Positions 11,401 through 21,001 of a DNA stretch of 64,000 nt are shown here, in pieces (position 1 is the stretch's first letter; every line of letters begins with the position of its first letter). The translations under genes were made by a program, and so were the position numbers. The stretch spans positions 29,778,620-29,842,619 of the forward strand of contig JBANSL010000010.1 in assembly GCA_037127255.1 (NCBI GenBank), written 5' to 3'. This stretch comes from Persicaria tinctoria (lineage: Eukaryota > Streptophyta > Magnoliopsida > Caryophyllales > Polygonaceae). The notes beneath the pieces were generated by a model. The model saw only the letters and a program-made list of their open reading frames with translations, made no database searches and had not been told where the DNA came from.

Positions 11401-12054
11401 TTGTGCAGGAGCCTCGCTGGGGCTCTTTAGTATCTCACCTTCACCAGGCCTGATATCAATTACGCCGTTCAGCAGATCTGCTTGTTCATGCATACACCCA
11501 GGGAACCCGACTTTCAGGCCTTGAAGCGGATCATTCGGTACATCAGCGGCACCCTCGAGCTAGGCACCACAAACACTCCTTCCTCTAAGCTTGACCTTGT
11601 TTCTTACACTGATGCGGATTGGGGTAGTTGTCCTGACACGCGTCGCTCCACGTCTGGTTACTGTGTCTTCCTCAACGATACCCTTGTGTCGTGGTCAGCA
11701 AAGCGTCAGTCTGTCGTGTCTCGCTCCAGCGCTGAGGCAGAATACAGGGGTGTTGCCAACGTTGTCTCCGAGTGCTCTTGGCTCCGCAATCTCCTTCTTG
11801 AGCTCCGTTGCCCTCTTCAGAAGGCCACTCTGGTCTACACTGGCAATGTCTCCATCGTCTATCTAGCTAGCGACCTAGTCCAACATCAACGCACGAAGCA
11901 CATTAAGGTCGATTTCCACTTCGTCCGGGACAAGGTTGCCATTGGACATGTCCGTGTTCTACATGTCCCGTCCTCATATCAGTATGCTGATATATTCACC
12001 AAGGGTTTACCTCGACAGTTGTTCATTGATTTTCGATCCAGTCTCACTGTATGA
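8477..12054 (+). pseudogene. Copia pol remnant (protease, integrase, RT, RNase H)
   Basis: Domains appear in Copia order. A protease core WYMDTSATSHM (about 8820) has Ser where the active-site DTG has Gly. The GAG-pre-integrase segment LWHARLGHP follows at 9222, then the integrase core with HSDIW and SQQNGKAKR. Reverse transcriptase has the motifs ERYKVRLV, LDVKNTFLHG and YVDDIII (about 11124), and RNase H ends the frame with TDADWGSCPDTRRSTSGYC. Breaks include a stop after YIKT at 9563, a frame change near 10200, TAG after SLYGLK at 10987 and TAG at 11428. The catalytic YVDD survives, but the polyprotein cannot be translated intact. Confidence 0.88.
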
Positions 12055-12147
12055 GCCCCTCCAGTTTCGACTGCAGGGTTTGATAGATTACATAGGTCTT
12101 ATATTGTATAGTGGGCCCAAAGGCACAAAAGGTCCAATACCTTTGTA

Positions 12148-12218
12148 ACCTATATATATGTTTATCAATGAATGGAAACCCTCAAGGAGGACATTACAAT
12201 CAATCTCGTGATCTTACA
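12148..12218 (+). repeat. 3' LTR segment of Copia element 1
   Basis: It is homologous to 6326-6396, sharing CCTATATATATGTTTATCAA and the terminal CAATCAATCTCGTGATCTTACA region. The LTR probably begins somewhere between 12075 and 12100, just after the RNase H stop. The upstream parts of the two LTRs do not align well. Confidence 0.75.
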
Positions 12219-12480
12219 CAAGGAAAGAGCCAGGAGGTGCCATGATCGGAAGCTAGTGCCCAAAACCTATGAGGTAGGAGATAATGTATTACTCTTTAAC
12301 TCTAGACTCCGCCTTTTTCCAGGAAAGTTGCGATCAAGATGGAGTTGACCTTTCATGGTTCACAAGATTTTTCCTCATGGAGTAGTGGAGCTTTTAGAAA
12401 AAGATGGTTCCATCTTCAAGGTGAACATGCACCGTTTGAAGAAGTATTATGATCTTGCTGAGCCCGAATAGGAGATTCAC
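12219..12480 (+). pseudogene. Gypsy (Athila-like) integrase C-terminus remnant
   Basis: Directly after the Copia LTR the plus strand reads KERARRCHDRKLVPKTYEVG, then VLLFNSRLRLFPGKLRSRWS and VKVNMHRLKKYY-type residues. This is the C-terminal end of the integrase of Athila-like Ty3/Gypsy elements. A TGA replaces the expected Gly codon after RSRWS, so it is broken. No Gypsy sequence is visible on the left side of Copia element 1, so the two flanks do not match as one simple insertion site. Confidence 0.75.
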
Positions 12481-13702
12481 GCCACTTGGGGGTTAACTAC
12501 TACGGATTGAAAGAAGGGAATTAGGTCGAGTTAGCGAATTTAAATCTAGCGCTTACGGGAGGCAACTCGCCTCTTACTTTCCTTATTTTGAGCTTTTTTT
12601 CCTTTTTATTTCTTGCTTTTTACTTTATTTAGGAGTTAGGAAGTTCCAGATTTAATGTTTATGCTAAGTGAACCAAATATTAACCATGGTGCCCATGAAC
12701 GAGATGAAACAAGCTAAGAAAGTCGGAGTGCTGAGAAGTATTGGTATCAACACCACCCCTGTTGGTATCGAAACATGGGTATAATTGCAAAATACTTCAT
12801 TTTTCAGCATCGTTGTTCATGGGAATTTCTTTTCCCTTTCCGTTTCAGGAATTTCTTTTCCCTTTGCTTTGTTTTATTTTATTCAATGAAGAAACTAAAT
12901 ATTAAAGTATGGGGCGGGGGATTCAAAATTTGCAATAAATGTTTATAGGAGTCTTATTTTTCCTTATATTTTTTGTTGCTTATTTAGAATCTAGAAAATC
13001 TGAAAAATCCAAAAAAAAAAATAGAAAATGTCAAAAATCACAAAAATATATATGTTTATTTTCTTAGTTGTTCGCTAGTATTTTTGTATACAGTAGTTTT
13101 TAGGATGAATAACTCATAACTTAGATGTCCTATGATGAGAACTAATAGCTAACTTGATCATGTAAATCCTATGACATGTAGATGGTTTAGCCTAAGTCTT
13201 TTGGAAAGTTTATTTTTATGTGGGAATTTGACTTGTGATTAAAATTGAGCACATATGATTTTAGGTAGAGGTGATTGAAATCCAAATCTATATCATAGTG
13301 AGATATTTTTGGCCTTATAGGGAGAACATAAAAAATATCCATTTTCTTTCTTGTGTGATTTACTCTTCTTATGTGATTACATCTTGGCATTGATGTGATT
13401 ATCTATTTCTTGAGACCGATTATCAGATACTAGTTCATTGCTTGTTGAAATTAGATGATAGTGGACTTATATTTTTCTTAGCCATATTTCATCCATTCAA
13501 TCATTTACCTACCTTACATATTGGGTGCGTATGGTAGTGCATATAAACAGTTAAAAAATAAGCATTTGTGAGTGTCTATTTTACACAAGTACTGTTTTAC
13601 CCCTTCTCTTTTATCTTATTTGGTTTGAAAGTACCACAATACCCCTAATAAAAACCAAATAAACTCCATTTTTTTACCAATAAACTGTTTTTCGCCCCAT
13701 AC
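12481..13702. other. Probable Gypsy 3' untranslated/LTR debris, no gene
   Basis: The text GCGCTTACGGGAGGCAACTC (12552-12571) and a purine run ATGGGGCGGGGGATT (12910) are consistent with the 3' part of an Athila-type element and its polypurine tract. No closing LTR was recognised. From 13000 on the sequence is AT-rich with no recognisable coding content. Confidence 0.4.
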
Positions 13703-13945
13703 TAGGGTTGTTATATGAACTGAACAGTTCGAGCTCGGCTCGAAAAAACTCGACTCGAGCTCGCTCACTTATTTAAACAAGCCAAGCTTGAACAAAATTT
13801 AAAGCTCGGTTGAAAGATCGGCTCGTTCGAATAAAGCTCAAATAGCTCGTTTAAAAATTAGGCTCGGCTCGGCTCGAGCTCGTTTAACAAACGAACAAGC
13901 TTGAACATGCCAAGCTCGGCTCGTTCGGCTCGAATAACACCCCTA
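13703..13945. mobile_element. hAT MITE, 243 bp
   Basis: It begins TAGGGTTGTTATATGAAC and ends GAATAACACCCCTA, imperfect inverted termini of hAT type. It is flanked by an exact 8-bp duplication CCCCATAC at 13695-13702 and 13946-13953. The interior consists mostly of GAGCTCGGCTCG-type words, the same vocabulary as the larger hAT element at 6548-7784, so both were probably moved by related transposases. No coding capacity. Confidence 0.85.
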
Positions 13946-14248
13946 CCCCATACGAAGATTATCTTTTTGTTTAAAGTTTTAGATACTTTTACCAACAGTT
14001 TATAAATTTTACCCTATTTATAATTTTAGTCAGTTTATTAACTCCGTCCCGTACGAACCCATTATCTTTGCTTGAAGTCCTTTGAACCTTGATTTATTCT
14101 TTGTTAGCTCCACAAAATTGATTCCTAGCCGATTATAAGCTTGACCCCCTTATTCGGGAATTAGGATTTAGAGTTGGCTGGAAATTGGTTAATTTAGTTT
14201 TGCTATTGTAAGCCAGTTTAGTTAGCTTAGCATAGTACAAACTTGTAG

Positions 14249-14594
14249 TTACACATTGCTTCTTGAATAGGTAAATAAAGAGCGGTCATTCCGGGGTTTG
14301 AACCGGGGACCTGTGAATACTACCCACAAGTCCTTTCCGGTGAACCATTCCGAAATGGTTGTTACACATTGCTTCTTGAATTGGTAAATAGAGAGCGGCT
14401 ATTCCGGGGTTTGAACCGGGTACCTATGTGTACTACCCACAAATCATTTCCAGTGAGCCATTCCGGAATGGTTTGTTACACATTGCAGCTTGAATTGGTA
14501 AATAAAGAGCGTCCATTTCGGGGTTCGAACCGGGGACCTATGACTATTATCCACAAGTCCTTTCCGGTGAGCCATTCCGGAATGGTTTTGTTAC
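14249..14594 (+). repeat. Three ~114-bp tandem repeats with B-box-like cores
   Basis: Units start at 14249, 14362 and 14476 with TTACACATTGC. Each contains GAGCGG/GAGCGT, CCGGGGTTYGAACCGGG, ACCCACAAGTCCTTTCC-type text and a CCATTCCGGAATGG palindrome. A fourth unit starts at 14591 but is cut by Copia element 2 and resumes at 19706 (GTTACACATTGCTTC). The GGTTCGAACC core resembles the B box of RNA polymerase III promoters, although no tRNA can be folded here. Confidence 0.85.
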
Positions 14595-14836
14595 TGATGA
14601 TTTATCAAGCACAGACCAGCTTGATCTTCCAAATGTAAATGAAGAATCGAAAATGGAGGTTGAAAGAGAGAGTTTGTGTTTTACATTTGGGGAAAAATCT
14701 CAACTGACAATCTTTATCTGTTTACACATAAGAGAGCCTTATTTATACTGTCTAAGAGCTCAATCTAACAAACTTATAACAGGGAAAGTAAAGCGGGAGT
14801 GCAGCTACACACAACTCGCACAACATTTCACTAACA
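14595..14836 (-). repeat. 3' LTR of Copia element 2
   Basis: This 242-bp direct repeat of 19464-19705 is bounded by TG...CA on either strand. The adjoining CTCCTCCTCAAGCTTGAGG is, on the minus strand, the polypurine tract that primes plus-strand synthesis. Confidence 0.93.
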
Positions 14837-14997
14837 CTCCTCCTCAAGCTTGAGGTTGAGCAAACTGATTGACAACTCCAAACTTGCTCAAGAGTTTGTT
14901 GTGCTACACTTGATTGACAACTTTGGTGAATACATCTGCTGGTTGCTCCTTAGTGTAGATGTATTTGGTGTTAACTTCATGGCTCATTACCAGATTT

Positions 14998-17900
14998 CTA
15001 ACTATGTGACAGTCGATCAGCCTCGATATGCTTAGTTCTCTCGTGGAACATTGGATTCCTTGCTATGTGCAGAGCTGCTTGATTGTCACAAAATAGTTCA
15101 ACATCTTGAGTTTGTTCAACACCCAAGTCCTTAAGAACTCTCTTCAACCATATCAACTCACAGCAGGTCATTGCCATGCTTCTATACTCGGCTTCGGCTG
15201 TGGACATTGCCACAAATGATTGCTTCTTAGTCCTCCATGAGATTAGAGCATCACCAAGCATGAAGCAATATCCAGTGAGTGACTTCCTTGTCATCGGGCA
15301 TGCTTGCCAGTCAGCATCACATAACCCTTTTAGCTTTAAATCCGAGTTACTGGACAAGAGAATTCCTTGACCAGGAGCCCTTTTTATGTACCTCAAAAGA
15401 TGCTTTGTTTCCTGCCAATGCATCATACAAGGTCTTTGCATGAATTGACTCAGTATATGTACTGAATAGGTGATATCTGGCCTTGTTACTGTGAGGTAGA
15501 TCAGTTTACCCACTATCTTCCTGTATAGCTTGGGTTTATCAAACACTTCTCCTTCACTTGACAACTTATAATGTACATCTAGATGAGTTGACATAGGCTT
15601 TGCATCTGCCATTCCAGCCTCTTCTAGTAACTCCATAGCATACTTCCTCTGATTGAACCAAATTCCTTCTTGGTTTCTATCAATTTCTATCCCAAGGAAA
15701 TACCTTGTAGTTCCCAAATCTTTAATTTGGAAGTGTGTATGCAAATGCTTTTTCAGCTTCTCAATCTCTGCTTTGTCATTCCCAGTGATTATCATATCAT
15801 CTACATAGACCAAGAGTGTTGTGAAGGCTCCTCCAGTTTGCTTAGTGAATAGGGCATGATTTGACTCAGATTGCACAAAGTCAGCTAGTTTCACCACCTG
15901 AGCAAACTTATGAAACCATTGCCTTGGGGCTTGTTTCAACCCATACAAGGACTTGTTCAGCTTGCACACTATTCTACTCTTGAGCTCACTACCACACTCC
16001 TCCTGAGCACAAGAGTTAGACTGCTTTTGTAATGCCTTAAGAGTGGCATATTCAGGAGGCAGTGACATAAAGACCTCCTCCTCAAGCTCACCGTGGAGGA
16101 AGGCATTTGTAACATCCATCTGAGCAGTGTGCCATCCTTTTACAGCAGCTACAGCAAGAAGAGTTCTTGCAGTGACCAACCTAGCAACTGGGGCAAAGGT
16201 CTCAGTGTAGTCCAAGCCTTCAATTTGAGTGAAACCACGAGCCACAAGCCTTGCTTTGTATCGTTCTAGTGACCCATCTGCATTAAATTTGAGCTTGAAG
16301 AGCCATTTGCAGGTGACAACAGATTGACCATGAGGGAGAGACATGAGTGTCCAAGTGTTGTTCCTTTCAAGGGCATTCAACTCAGCTAGCATAGCATCAC
16401 ACCAAGCAGATTTTTGGATTGCTTCATGAATAGAGGAAGGTTCTTTGTGGGAAACAACATAACTAATAAAGGCATGGTAGGCAGGAGAGATACTTGAGTA
16501 GCACAAAAGAGAGTTAAGGGGATTAGGGAAAGTAACCTTGCTAGATGAAGATAGTGCATTGGTATCCTTCATGGAGGCCATTCTGACATAATCTTTCATC
16601 CATACAGGGGGTTGGTGGTTTCTTGTGGACATACGAGGGACCACCTCAGTGGGTTCAGGTGATAGTGATGTTTCATAGTCAACAAAATCAGTGGGGTCAA
16701 GGTTACTGGGAGGGGTTGGTGAGGTGTCCAACACATGGTTTTGGGTGTGGTCCAACTCTGCAGGGGCAGATGTTGGGGTTGCAGCTTGCTCAATATCAGA
16801 GGAGGGATGGGGACTGATATAGTCAAAGGGAAAGGAGTAATCAATGCCCTCATTGAGAGTCTGAGGTTGGGAGGCACTGATCTTTTGTGAGTGAAACTGA
16901 GAGTAGGGGAATATGTGCTCAAAAAAGACATCTCTGCTGATTTGGCATTTTCCAAGTTTCACATTGTAAAGTTTGTAACCCTTTTTCCCATAGGGATACC
17001 CAAGAAAAATGCAGGGATGAGCTTTGGGATGGAATTTCTTTGTGGAGGGTTCAGTGGCTGTAGAAATGTAACATAGACAGCCAAAAGTTTTAATGTGAGA
17101 GTAATCTGGAGGTGTTCCATAGAGGATTTCATGAGGAGATTTGTTTTGAAGTAAAGGATTTGGAAGTCTGTTTATGATGTAAGTGGAAGTTAGGATGCAA
17201 TCTCCCCAAAAGTGAATTGGGAGAGCAGATTGGATCATGAGGGCTCTTGCAATCTCAAGGATATACCTATGCTTTCTCTCGACCCTTGCATTTTGTTGTG
17301 GTGTATCTTTGCAAGAGCTTTGATGCATTATGCCTTTGTTTTCTAAGAATGAAGTAAGAGAAGAGTTAAAAAACTCAGTACCCAAGTCACTCCTTACTGT
17401 CTTGACAGTGGTTTGAAATTGATTTTCAACAAGTTTGATGAAGGTTTGAAGGTGATGTGAAACTTCAGATTTGTGTTTCATGAGAAAAGCCCACACCCCT
17501 CTACTCTTGTCATCAACAATAGTGAGAAAGAACTTAAAACCATGTTGTGTTTGGTGCTCATAAGGGCCCCAAATATCACAATGTAAAATTTGAAAAATGC
17601 AATCAGCTTGAGATGTGCTGTAAGAAAAGGGGTTTCTGGTTTGCTTGGCCATAGGGCATACAGAGCACACATGATCACAAGCAGTATCAATGTCATTCTG
17701 AATAGAGGATATATGTTTCAATTTGACAAAAGGGGCATGGCCAAGTCTTAGATGCCACAAGGCAGTGGTACTTGGAATACATTTATTGTGTTTAGGCAGA
17801 AAAATTGGTAAAGGATTGAAATCTATGTAGGGTATAGCAGCTGCACTATATTGTGAGACTGGTGGGTATGGTATGTCAGGATCCATGTAGTATAGCCCTT

Positions 17901-19179
17901 CATTCTGTTTACCAAATGCAAGTATCTTCGTCTTTGCTCGGTCCTGGACAACACAGGCATCAGGCTGTAAGATAACATTGCAATTGAGCTCAATGCAAAC
18001 TTTGCTGAGAGATAGAAGGTTGTATTTAAACTTTGGTATGCACAAGACATTTTTCAGTGTGAGATTGGCTAATTGGAGAGTGCCTTTGTGGGATATGGGT
18101 GATGTGCTACCATGAGGGAGATGTATATAAGTGTTGGAAAGGGGAATTAAATCTGTGAATAGAGAAATATCATATGCCATGTGATCAGTGGCACCACTGT
18201 CCATGATCCACAGTTTAGATGGTTTAGAAGCATGAAGACACAGGTTACCTGCTAGGTGAGACTCATGACTAGCTGGAGTTGAGTTACCCAGAAAGGAAAT
18301 GAAGTTGTGCACTAGCTGTTGGTGGTCTGCAGACAGCTTACAGTCTTGGAAGGAGCCTAGCAGGCCTTGAGAAGAAGATCCAGCTGCATTAGCTTTGGAA
18401 CCCCCTTTTGCTTCCCATGGTTTCTTGGTCTCCTTCTTCTTTGAATCCTGATAGCTTTGACCTTTTCCCAGTTGTGGCTTCTCCTTGCTCTTCGAGTGCC
18501 ATTCTGGATAACCAATTAGTTCCCAGCACTTTTCCATCTTGTGGTTGCCATTGCAGTGTCCACAACGATCTTTCTTGGTCTTTGAATCTCCTGAGTTGGC
18601 CATCAGGGCAGTGCTCTCAGATTGGCTTGGCCTTGCTGGCTTTCTGCTGAGATCATCTTGCAGAAGAAGTGAGTGAGCTGTGCTCACATTAGGCAATGGA
18701 ACAGTTAGCAAGATCTGCCTTCTTCCATTGTCATATTTCTCATTTAAGCCCATGAGAAACTTCATCAATTTGGCTTCTTGATCAGCCTCCTCTTGTTGCT
18801 TCTGTAGATCACACACACACATTCCACATTTGCACACAATTGGACTAGAAACTGACGCCAGTTGTTGCCAATAGCCCTTAAGTTGCGTGAAGTACTCAGT
18901 AAGCACTGCATTTCCTTGCTCACAGTCAGAGATTTGCTTCTTGATTTGGTAGATCAGAGGTCCATTCTTTTGACCATAGCTCTCTTCCAAATCTTTCCAC
19001 ATTTCATGAGCAGTTTCATATTCATCAATGGAATTATAGATTTCTTTTGACACCGTATTTAAGATCCAAGAGCACACAATGTCATTACATCGATTCCATT
19101 GCATCAAGTTTTCATCAGTTCTAGGAGTTGGACCTTCAATGATCCATACCTTGTTCTTGACTGATAGAGCCTTCAGCAT
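14998..19179 (-). pseudogene. Copia gag-pol polyprotein, almost complete (1,393-codon frame)
   Basis: The single long frame holds, N to C: gag (residues 1-180), a CCHC zinc knuckle (CGHCNGNHKMEKCWEL, about 207-222), protease with WIMDSGATDHM (about 327), GAG-pre-integrase LWHLRLGHA, integrase with LHCDIWGP, VRSDLGTEF and the catalytic Glu in QQNARVERKHR, reverse transcriptase with YVDDMIITGN, and RNase H with LCDADW and STAEAEYR. Two lesions are visible. Near 15020 a one-base frame change after ERTKHIE replaces the last ~40 residues of RNase H. In the 5' part the same frame extends upstream of the first Met through about 41 gag residues to three consecutive TGA codons (19303-19311), which separate it from an ATG at 19336. 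The true gag start is therefore probably out of frame. It may still be mobilised in trans. Confidence 0.9.
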
Positions 19180-19450
19180 GGACCTTCTCCAGCGCCGGTA
19201 GTTGTCTCCCGTGAGCTGGATTGTGGAGAGTACAAGGCCGGAATTGTCCGATGGATGGATGAACTTTGGACTTTGCAGGTCGGCAGCAGAGATTGTGTCA
19301 CCTCATCATCATTCAACTGATCCAGTCGGAGTCGCCATGTCCACGCAGGTCAATCTTCAAGGGAAAAAAAATTGCGGAAACCAGGATCTGATCGAGGAGC
19401 GATTACAGAGAGCAAGTAATCACTTCTTCAATCAGCAATTGAGCGAGAAT

Positions 19451-19463
19451 GGCTCTGATACCA
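19451..19463 (-). other. Primer-binding site of Copia element 2
   Basis: On the minus strand TGGTATCAGAGCC follows the 5' LTR directly. It is the standard complement to the 3' end of initiator-Met tRNA. Confidence 0.93.
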
Positions 19464-19705
19464 TGATGATTTATCAAGCACAGACCAGCTTGATCTTCCA
19501 AATGTAAATGAAGAATCGAAAATGGAGGTTGAAAGAGAGAGTTTGTGTTTTACATTTGGGGAAAAATCTCAACTGACAATCTTTATCTGTTTACACATAA
19601 AAGAGCCTTATTTATACTATCTAAGAGCTCAATCTAACAAACTTATAACAAGGAAAGTAAAGCGGGAGTGCAGCTACACACAGCTCACACAACATTTCAC
19701 TAACA
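19464..19705 (-). repeat. 5' LTR of Copia element 2
   Basis: This is the direct repeat of 14595-14836. It carries the promoter for the minus-strand transcript, and GTTAC follows as target duplication. Confidence 0.93.
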
Positions 19706-19710
19706 GTTAC

Positions 19711-20362
19711 ACATTGCTTCATTCATACAGAAATAACAGAAATTTCCCAAAATGCGCTCTCTCTCTCCATGACTTGCCTAGTTGTGTGCAGCTTCGTGTA
19801 GACAGTAGACCAAGCTAGCCCTATTGTAGCTTGATCTCTAAATCTGTACAAGATCTATTTGGAGAGGAGACTCAGGACAGTTGACTAGCAGCACGAGCCA
19901 CTGCCGTCCACGCTGCCATCTTCTTCTCCAAAAGGTTTCTAAGACCTATGAATATGGCCTTCTTGCCCTTAATAATATACTACGAAAGACATAGCACTAG
20001 CAGTAATTTGGAATTACAAATAGGGGCTAAAACGATGGTCATAAAAATTGTATCATGTCAATAGTAAATATGAGTGGAATTTATACCTATAACCTATTGG
20101 TAAAGCATATAAACCTTATACATCCTTTTATAAAATCATCGATTTCAAATTTTCAAATAATAAAGCTACTAATATCTCATCATTTTAAGTAGATTATAAA
20201 TAATCACCACATTACCGCCCGTATTAATATATATCTACTCCGTAGTTATTAGGGTTGATAATGTAATATTAAAATTAACTATAATTCGATATCAATATCA
20301 CTCGATATATAATATTGAGTATTTGATATAATCCGATATCAAAATATATACCTGATAATATC
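19711..20362. other. Flanking DNA between two retrotransposons
   Basis: The first bases complete the tandem repeat interrupted by Copia element 2. The rest is AT-rich with many GATATC/ATATAATATTGAG words (20230-20350) and no gene. The last 17 bases (20346-20362, ATATACCTGATAATATC) are the left target duplication of the LINE. Confidence 0.5.
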
Positions 20363-20425
20363 TTTATTTGGGTAAATAAACTCATAAACGAAACAAGGAA
20401 AACAGTACTCGAGTGTATAAGGAGG

Positions 20426-21001
20426 TTGTTAAAACCAAATCATAAACATTCTGGCACGAAATTAGAACCCCTAAGGATCAACTTGACATGCTATCAAATT
20501 AGTATGGTAAATTCCCAAAACTTGATTAGACGGACTACTCTTAACCACTCCTTTCCTCCAACTAATGAATTAGAACAAAGGACTAAACTCGATCAAAATT
20601 ACCACTCTCAAAAAGGATTAACCGAGACCCATATTGAATTGGAGTATCCATTCACACGAAAATTAAACGTAGCTACAAAATCTCAAATCAAGTGGATACC
20701 CCAAAGTAATTATTTATTAAATAACACATGTCTTAGGAATATTAGGACAAGAAACAACAATGGCTACAATAGTCTGAAACAACATGATGAAAACCACCAA
20801 AAAATTTTGATCCTATACCAACATGAAAGAAATATTCGCAGGCACAAAAAACCGGAACAAAACAATAGCTTTAAAGAAACCTATAAGAAGCTCAATCAAG
20901 CAATTCGACTCCAAAAGAGAACAAAAACCTCAAAAAGGGGAATGTGTTGGTATGGGTTGGATTACATTCTGCCTACCCATACAGATAAAACATTATCATG
21001 A
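20426..21001 (+). pseudogene. LINE ORF1-like frame, 191 codons
   Basis: The frame is rich in Asn, Lys, Arg and Gln and has no recognisable RNA-binding fold or CCHC knuckle, which full plant LINE ORF1 proteins usually have. Its stop TGA (20999-21001) overlaps the ORF2 start ATG (20998-21000) as ATGA. This arrangement fits termination-reinitiation of ORF2. Its identity rests mainly on position, so it could be chance coding. Confidence 0.4.

Larger units (their letters stand above)
6326..12218 (+). mobile_element. Decayed Ty1/Copia retrotransposon with nested hAT insertion
   Basis: A 71-bp segment at 6326-6396 recurs at 12148-12218 with few mismatches, and both end in ATCTTACA; these are the right parts of the two LTRs. 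The first is followed at once by TGGTATCACAGCC, a primer-binding site close to the complement of initiator-Met tRNA. Between them lie, in Copia order, gag, protease, integrase, reverse transcriptase and RNase H. All are broken by stops or frameshifts. The sequences left of the shared 71 bp differ between the LTRs and no matching target duplication was found, so the LTR 5' boundaries are uncertain and the element may be recombinant. A 1.24-kb hAT element sits in the 5' leader. Confidence 0.85.
14595..19705 (-). mobile_element. Nearly intact Ty1/Copia retrotransposon (5.1 kb)
   Basis: Two 242-bp LTRs (14595-14836 and 19464-19705) start TGATGATTTATC and end TTTCACTAACA, and differ at about five positions by eye. 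The duplication GTTAC flanks the element at 14590-14594 and 19706-19710. Reading on the minus strand, the right LTR is the 5' one. It is followed by a perfect initiator-Met tRNA binding site (19451-19463), the polyprotein, a purine-rich tract at 14837-14852 and the left LTR. About 2% LTR divergence suggests a geologically recent insertion, of the order of a million years under usual plant rates. Confidence 0.95.

Noticed and set aside
14280..14594. Tandem units as tRNA genes or a CRISPR array
   Set aside because: Only the B-box-like core is present, no cloverleaf can be formed, and the units are contiguous without unique spacers.
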